From assembly GCA_029641185.1 (NCBI GenBank), contig JAPWGK010000012.1, forward strand, positions 62,001-126,000: a DNA stretch of 64,000 nt, given 5' to 3'. Of the stretch, positions 59,139-64,000 are shown one piece after another; within the stretch, counting starts at the first letter, position 1, and every line of letters starts with the position of its first letter. The notes beneath the pieces were generated by a model. The model saw only the letters and a list, made by a program, of their open reading frames with translations. It was not told the DNA's origin and did not search any database. A program made the position numbers and the translations under genes. This DNA is from Pseudofabraea citricarpa. Taxonomy: Eukaryota; Ascomycota; Leotiomycetes; Helotiales; Dermateaceae.

Positions 59139-60809
59139 TTGATTCTCTATACATGTATTTTTTTAGTGTTTGTTGCGAGATGAATTATAAGGATACCTAG
59201 TAAATGCTGCTTATCCAAAGGGACGTTAAAATATAACTGTACTGATAGAGAGGTCCCAGAGTTGAAACTAGTAAGTATTTGTGCACTTAATCCATAAGGG
59301 CGTTCCTCGCTTAATAAAACAATTACTACCATCCTTCGAAGTAGGTATCTTCCTAGCTTATCTGAGAGAGTGATAATTACGTGTTGGGTGCCTGAGGCAC
59401 GGAATTGACTCCTATGATTGTAAATAACCTCATTCGGCCCATAGCATTTAGAAAATATACACATCCTCCCGCACCACGAACTCACTCATTCTTCTTTATT
59501 TATTTGATAGGCACAAATGTAGGCTTTGAAAAGTTACTATCGTATTTTATAATATATAGACCACTACTGTTATTAATTAACGTATAATTTAGATAGTATT
59601 AATTCTTATCAAAAGAAGAACAGAAAGAAGAAGAAAATGTCAACTAATTCTATTAATACTAATAATTATAAGATACGTTAACCGCTTATAATCTTAACCT
59701 TTATAAAAGTATCAGGAATATAATTATCTTATTAACTTAAAGGCTTATAGAAAGTATAACTTGGTAGGACTTAGTTTCCTAAAGAGGCTTCCTTCTTATT
59801 TCGGATAATATAACTCTTAATTTTTTAATATCAATACTTATCGAGACATGTTATATCCGAGAAAGTAGAATCAAAAAACTTTTCAGATTTAGATTAAAGA
59901 GAAATTTTAAGAGAACGCTTTATTAATACGAAGTATCTCGTATACTTTTATAAACCTTCTACTTTTATAAACACTATTATAATCGAATTCGTATTAGCTA
60001 GAGCGAGCTCCCTTGGCTAGCGACTGTAAAAGCTCCCGGCAAGTGCTCTGCATGTCGCCAGTTATTAATAAAATTATATCCTTATATCGTTTTTACACGT
60101 TATCATCTTGGTTTGAATTTGGCCTATAATTATGTGAACGTAAGATATATCTTATCCCAATTGTATTTAGAAATCTCTGTCGTCGCCATTCTGCCTTTGC
60201 GATATGTGGTGGAAACGGTTTGGAAATTAAAGGAGGAAAAGACCCGAGAATTGGTTAGTCAATTGTATCTTTCGTCCCCGCAGCAGCCGGGCACTGTCTT
60301 TATATCACTTTATTTTATTAGGAAACACTCTTTTCCCGGTAATGACAATGTTATTTTGCCAATACCCTCGCAGCAGTTTCAAGCCATTCACTTCTATCGG
60401 AATGCTCTATAATTTTTTGATTTCAGTGCTTTTGTTTCAAATAATATGATATTTTAACGTCGATAAAGCAACAAAGATGGACCTCAAAAAAGAAGTTTCA
60501 TGACTTTGTGGATCCACATAGACTCCCAATTTTTCTTGCGCTGAGCTTGCGAAAGTATGGAACTCAATGATGGAATTGAATGAATTGATGGAGCTGCCCT
60601 GTGAGTGGTGCCAGTCCTGTGGTACTATAATACAGCAAAAAGAGTGTGGGGCTGGTAGAGCAGCTGTTACAAAAAACATAGGTCCAGTTACAGAGAATAA
60701 GGTATTCAGCTGAAATTGCCTTGCGCACAGAGTAAGGAAACTACAAAGGAAAACTGGCCGAAACGATAGAGTATAAAGTAATTATCATACTGAATCTAAC
60801 GAAAAGCGA
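59139..60809. other. AT-rich intergenic region, likely decayed repeat DNA
   Basis: From about 59500 to 60110 the sequence is very AT-rich and has TpA-rich stretches, as left by repeat-induced point mutation, with an isolated GC-richer block at about 59998-60055. The 99-codon frame at 60113-60412 and the one at 60437-60679 show no domain. The last part contains the 3' flank of the minus-strand orphan gene. Confidence 0.45.
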
Positions 60810-61691
60810 TCAGAAAGCCTCGGTCATTTCTCTAGCACGGGAGATAATGGCAAAAGGTTCAGAGTCTTCGGCTAAAGGCTCTCCGTCAAACAAGAGTTCA
60901 GTTTTTCCATCCTCATGAGTCGCAGATTTGTTCTGATAGTGTCTGCCCGATCTGGTAGAGCTGCAAGTAACGTTGATGTGATTTTTGGTCCTGGTTACCA
61001 AACACTTCAGCGCAATGATGCCAGGAACAGTAGGATTTGAATCAGAGGCATAAGCTTCATAGTCGGCTGTTGCAACCCAGTCGGTAGATGTTGAAATGAC
61101 ATCCTCTGATCCCTGCTTCAACCATGTGGCATTATTGACGAGAATGGTTGCAAGGCGATCTGACATTTCGAATTCCGTAAGAATGTTCGCCATGGGCTTT
61201 TTAGCGGTCAAAGCAAAGACATCTTGAACTCCATGGTCCAAGACCGCCTGAGCGAACTTAGCCACAAATTCAGAGTGTGCGGAAAGGTCTTCGCCAGGAT
61301 CGGTTGTGTATTCGTAGGCAACCATTTTGCCTCCATGGCAAGCCTTGAAATAAAGGCCACGAATCTTGGGACAGCTATCTGGTTTGCGAGGGCTGCAAAG
61401 TACGAACTCTGGGTGGTTATGGCCATTGATCGTCTCATAAACCATGACTCGTCCATCAGGAATGTTGAAGTGTTTATGAACAAGATGGATGGAAAAGTGT
61501 TGTGAGAGGCCATGTGAGGCAATCACGCCGAGGAGGATGGCATGAGCTTTTACATTAGCAGCCGCAGCGTCCTTCATGGCATCGATGTGAGGAAGTGCAT
61601 TGTACACACTTGCTGGCAGTGGTGTTTCGTCAAGATTCGAGTTTTGAACGCCGTTTGCCATGTTAAGGGGAAGTAAAGTTCTTGGAAACAA
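60810..61691 (-). CDS. Conserved-looking fungal orphan protein
   Basis: Single uninterrupted frame of 293 codons. It resembles a hypothetical-protein type common in ascomycetes that begins LPASVYNALPHID and continues with a helix, then NVKAHAILLGVIASHGL and a mixed alpha/beta body. I know of no assigned function. It has no signal peptide, membrane segment or catalytic motif. The ATG at 61661 (MANGVQNS) is a better start than 61691, because the ten residues before it are hydrophobic and unlike the rest, and because a TATAAAT box lies about 135 bp upstream of it. The middle contains paired cysteines (CSPRKPDSC) and a basic, Ser-rich C-terminal third. It is convergent with the P450 across AT-rich DNA. 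Confidence 0.75.
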   Translation of the reverse strand: MFPRTLLPLNMANGVQNSNLDETPLPASVYNALPHIDAMKDAAAANVKAHAILLGVIASHGLSQHFSIHLVHKHFNIPDGRVMVYETINGHNHPEFVLCSPRKPDSCPKIRGLYFKACHGGKMVAYEYTTDPGEDLSAHSEFVAKFAQAVLDHGVQDVFALTAKKPMANILTEFEMSDRLATILVNNATWLKQGSEDVISTSTDWVATADYEAYASDSNPTVPGIIALKCLVTRTKNHINVTCSSTRSGRHYQNKSATHEDGKTELLFDGEPLAEDSEPFAIISRAREMTEAF

Positions 61692-62733
61692 CGAGAGATA
61701 TGGAGAATTTGCCTTTTTGGAAGAGAGAATGGAGTAGTATGAATGAGTTTTTGGGATTGAGGATGATGAGTCTTTAGGAGGTGGGATAGGGAGGCAATTT
61801 ATACGTCTCTTGGGCCCGGAAGACTGAGGCTGGGGGATACTTTTAGAAAGACAGAACTACCCTAGGGTCGATGTTCTAACATGACCATCACCAACACCAG
61901 CACCAACACCAACACCAGTAAACAACGCACGCACTGAGGCAATTTTTGCGCTGCCTAAGGACAACCTTGATACACAGCGTCATCTTCGATGGCATTGGTC
62001 GAGGTACGGGTTTGAGCCTCGTGAAGTTGCCTAGTTTTCTTTACCCGCGCGGCCCTGCACCCTTAGTCTCGTTGAAGATAAAGTAGAGAGAGAACTAGCC
62101 AACAATGTCGTTTTGAAGTTTTGTAATGTCACCCTGCCTAGACCGCCGTGCTTCAGTTATCCCACAAATAGCCACTTGGCGGAAAGATCAAGTACATGTA
62201 CAGCCAGGGTTATGTTTCGAAGACCTGTCCACTCCACTTACTATCTGAAAAGACTTCTCGTCATTTGCCGTCCAACTTCCGCATTTAGGTACCTATATGT
62301 TGGACTGATCTTCGCTAACTGTGTGCTAGGCAATCAGATCCCATGACTAACACCACCAACAAAACCAACATGGCGCAAATTACCAGCATTATGTAGATTT
62401 CCACAGTAACCAACACTACATTACCAACGTTAACATGTAACGCAACGTCAGCTGCGAACTCCATAAAACGCCTACATGTGACTGGTGGCTGATGACTGGC
62501 CCATGTGCCTTGCTTGGGGCGGAGCGGCTCGTTCTTGCGACTAGTCCAAAACAGAACTAGGCCACAGACGTCAAGTCCTCTTAAACGCCGCCGAATCTCT
62601 CCAGTTCACGCATTTCTTCGCTTCTACTACGGCTCTCTTCAGCAAGATAAGAAAACCAATCTGTCCTCACCCACATCTACAGATCCACCTTATTTGATCT
62701 TTTGCTCAATCCGGTACTTTACTCCTTCCCAAA
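61692..62733. promoter_or_regulatory. Divergent promoter region of the orphan gene and the APH-like gene
   Basis: The two genes are transcribed away from each other across about 1.0-1.1 kb. On the minus strand TATAAAT lies at 61797-61803. A CACCAACACCAG-type repeat occurs near 61888-61918. The frames at 62113-62346 and 62505-62801 have no domain; the latter overlaps the APH start in another frame. Confidence 0.5.
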
Positions 62734-63738
62734 ATGGTCATTTCTGTCGATTCCAACGCCGATATGCCGGCATGCTTGAACACAGAACAGAAGCAGGCTA
62801 AGAAAGCTAAGCAACTCGCCCAATCCCATTCCGGCATTCCTGCAAAAAAAGCCCAAGGACCGAGGATTCAGGGTTGCTTCAGTAGGACTATGCTTGTTAC
62901 ATTAAAAGATGGCACGGAAGTTGTCGTTCAGTTCCGGCCCGAGCCCCTTGATATTACACCCTTCAAAATTGCTAGGCAAGCTCTTGGACAAGTTGCTCCT
63001 GACATCAAACTGCTCGAGGATGAAGAACTTGAGCGTGAAAACATCTGGACATACTGGATGTCTCGGGTCCCCGGCAAGGTTTGGATGGAGGGCATTAGAG
63101 GTGCACACCCACGTGCCATTGTCACAATCAACAAGTCGCTCGGCAGAGTTCTTTCTCGGGGGTATGTCAAAGGAGACAGTACTAACGTCGTGGACACTGT
63201 GCTCCGTCCTCATCTCAAAATGATCGTGGCCACAGAAAGAAGCGAAATCCAACCATTTCGGGGCATCGCTCAAGAGTTCCTCGGCAAGCTAGATCAGTTG
63301 AAAAGACTCCCACTCTTCATATCCCACTTCGATCTCAATGAGGTAAATATTCTGATCGATGAGAACTATGAGGTATCAGGGATTGTTGACTGGGAACTCT
63401 CATCACTGCTTCCCTTTGGAATAGGCTGTAGCCGGATTCATACGCTAGCTGGTGAATTCTCCGAGCGCAAGTTTTACATGCCAGACGAATTCGAAGAATC
63501 GGAGAGGGGATTCTGGGAAGAAATTTTTAAAGGTGTTCCGGCAGATATACGGAAGGTCCTTGATGCAAATCTGGAGGCTGTTCAGACGAGTGTTCTGATA
63601 GGGACACTGTTGGGCACTTTCGAAATGGACGAAGGAACGCTTGGGTTATTCAATCCTGTAAAGGTTGCAGCTTTACCGAAATTCCTCTCCTATCGAATTC
63701 CATCTCTGAGAGGCTCGGATCCGCCTTATTCAAAGTGA
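62734..63738 (+). CDS. APH-family phosphotransferase-like protein
   Basis: Aminoglycoside/choline-kinase-like fold protein of the fungal APH expansion; the phosphate acceptor is unknown. Single exon, 334 residues. The catalytic loop reads HFDLNEVN (His198, Asp200, Asn205), matching the HxDxxxxN pattern, and the metal-binding Asp219 lies in GIVDWELS. The N-lobe is less typical: GTEVVVQFR occupies the strand that normally carries the ATP-binding lysine, so that lysine is not evident and activity is uncertain. An N-terminal basic segment (KQAKKAKQLAQ) precedes the fold. A possible 52-nt intron overlaps the stop codon (63735-63786) and would leave the same C-terminus. Fungal members are usually annotated from the fold alone. 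Confidence 0.85.
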   Translation: MVISVDSNADMPACLNTEQKQAKKAKQLAQSHSGIPAKKAQGPRIQGCFSRTMLVTLKDGTEVVVQFRPEPLDITPFKIARQALGQVAPDIKLLEDEELERENIWTYWMSRVPGKVWMEGIRGAHPRAIVTINKSLGRVLSRGYVKGDSTNVVDTVLRPHLKMIVATERSEIQPFRGIAQEFLGKLDQLKRLPLFISHFDLNEVNILIDENYEVSGIVDWELSSLLPFGIGCSRIHTLAGEFSERKFYMPDEFEESERGFWEEIFKGVPADIRKVLDANLEAVQTSVLIGTLLGTFEMDEGTLGLFNPVKVAALPKFLSYRIPSLRGSDPPYSK

Positions 63739-64000
63739 GTTTTTGATAGTTTAACTCATACAAACATCGAGGCTAATTTTTCGTAGATGAAGATCCTTCT
63801 GTGATTTACCCCTGTGATGCGATTATGGTTGTTATCCGCATGATTTGGTTTTGAAGTAGTTGCATACTGTTTCTAAATTCCAATGAATGAGGCATGGGAT
63901 TTTTGATTTGTAAAGTTAGAATAGATAACCAGGTTAATACGATATTCTGATAAATGGCTAGCACCAGGAATTCTTCAGCAATTATGGTCTTACGAAAACT
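63739..64000. other. 3' flank of the APH-like gene
   Basis: AT-rich downstream sequence. It includes the possible acceptor TTTCGTAG (ending at 63786) of an intron spanning the stop codon. No further gene starts before the window ends. Confidence 0.5.

Noticed and set aside
62505..62801. 98-codon frame overlapping the APH-like gene start
   Set aside because: It overlaps the start of a well-supported gene in another frame and has no motif; it is at best 5' leader sequence.

Overview
The window is nuclear DNA from a filamentous ascomycete (Pezizomycotina). Genes carry short GT-AG introns of about 50-150 nt, intergenic DNA is AT-rich and marked by transition-type repeat decay, and the gene families are typically fungal: an NACHT STAND protein, a HET protein, a Zn2Cys6 regulator, LaeA, an intracellular beta-mannosidase and a fungal P450. 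Gene content fits Leotiomycetes or a near relative, but that placement is inference. There is no rRNA, tRNA or CRISPR array that I can support.

Layout. 1-3.0 kb: repeat-derived AT-rich DNA. 3.0-5.5 kb: a Rab4/Ypt4-like GTPase (minus) and an HSD10-like dehydrogenase ending in SKM (plus), sharing a 434-bp promoter. 7.7-10.3 kb: a GH2 beta-mannosidase with a GC-AG intron. 11.5-15.4 kb: an NACHT NLR-like protein (minus) with an 11-residue repeat. 15.4-20.0 kb: gene desert with two degenerate tandem arrays. 20.0-22.5 kb: an orphan multi-pass membrane protein. 22.5-45.3 kb: about 23 kb whose only convincing gene is a LaeA-like methyltransferase at 37.0-38.5 kb, embedded in microsatellite-dense DNA.

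45.3-46.6 kb: a ten-exon gene in which every intron is phase 0 and exons 4-7 are homologous microexons (12-21 codons); this is the most unusual gene here. 47.6-50.1 kb: an intronless HET protein. 51.5-59.1 kb: a hydroxyquinol/catechol-type intradiol dioxygenase, a Zn2Cys6 transcription factor and a CYP65-like P450, all on the plus strand, possibly a small catabolic or specialised-metabolism group. 59.1-60.8 kb: AT-rich. 60.8-61.7 kb: a fungal orphan protein (minus). 62.7-63.7 kb: an APH-family kinase-like protein (plus).

How the genes relate. The NACHT and HET proteins belong to families used in fungal non-self recognition and programmed cell death. LaeA-type proteins work with velvet proteins to control secondary metabolism and development. 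The dioxygenase, regulator and P450 may cooperate, but nothing in the sequence proves co-regulation. Exon boundaries were assigned by eye from reading-frame continuity, splice consensus and family motifs. All lengths quoted follow from those boundaries.
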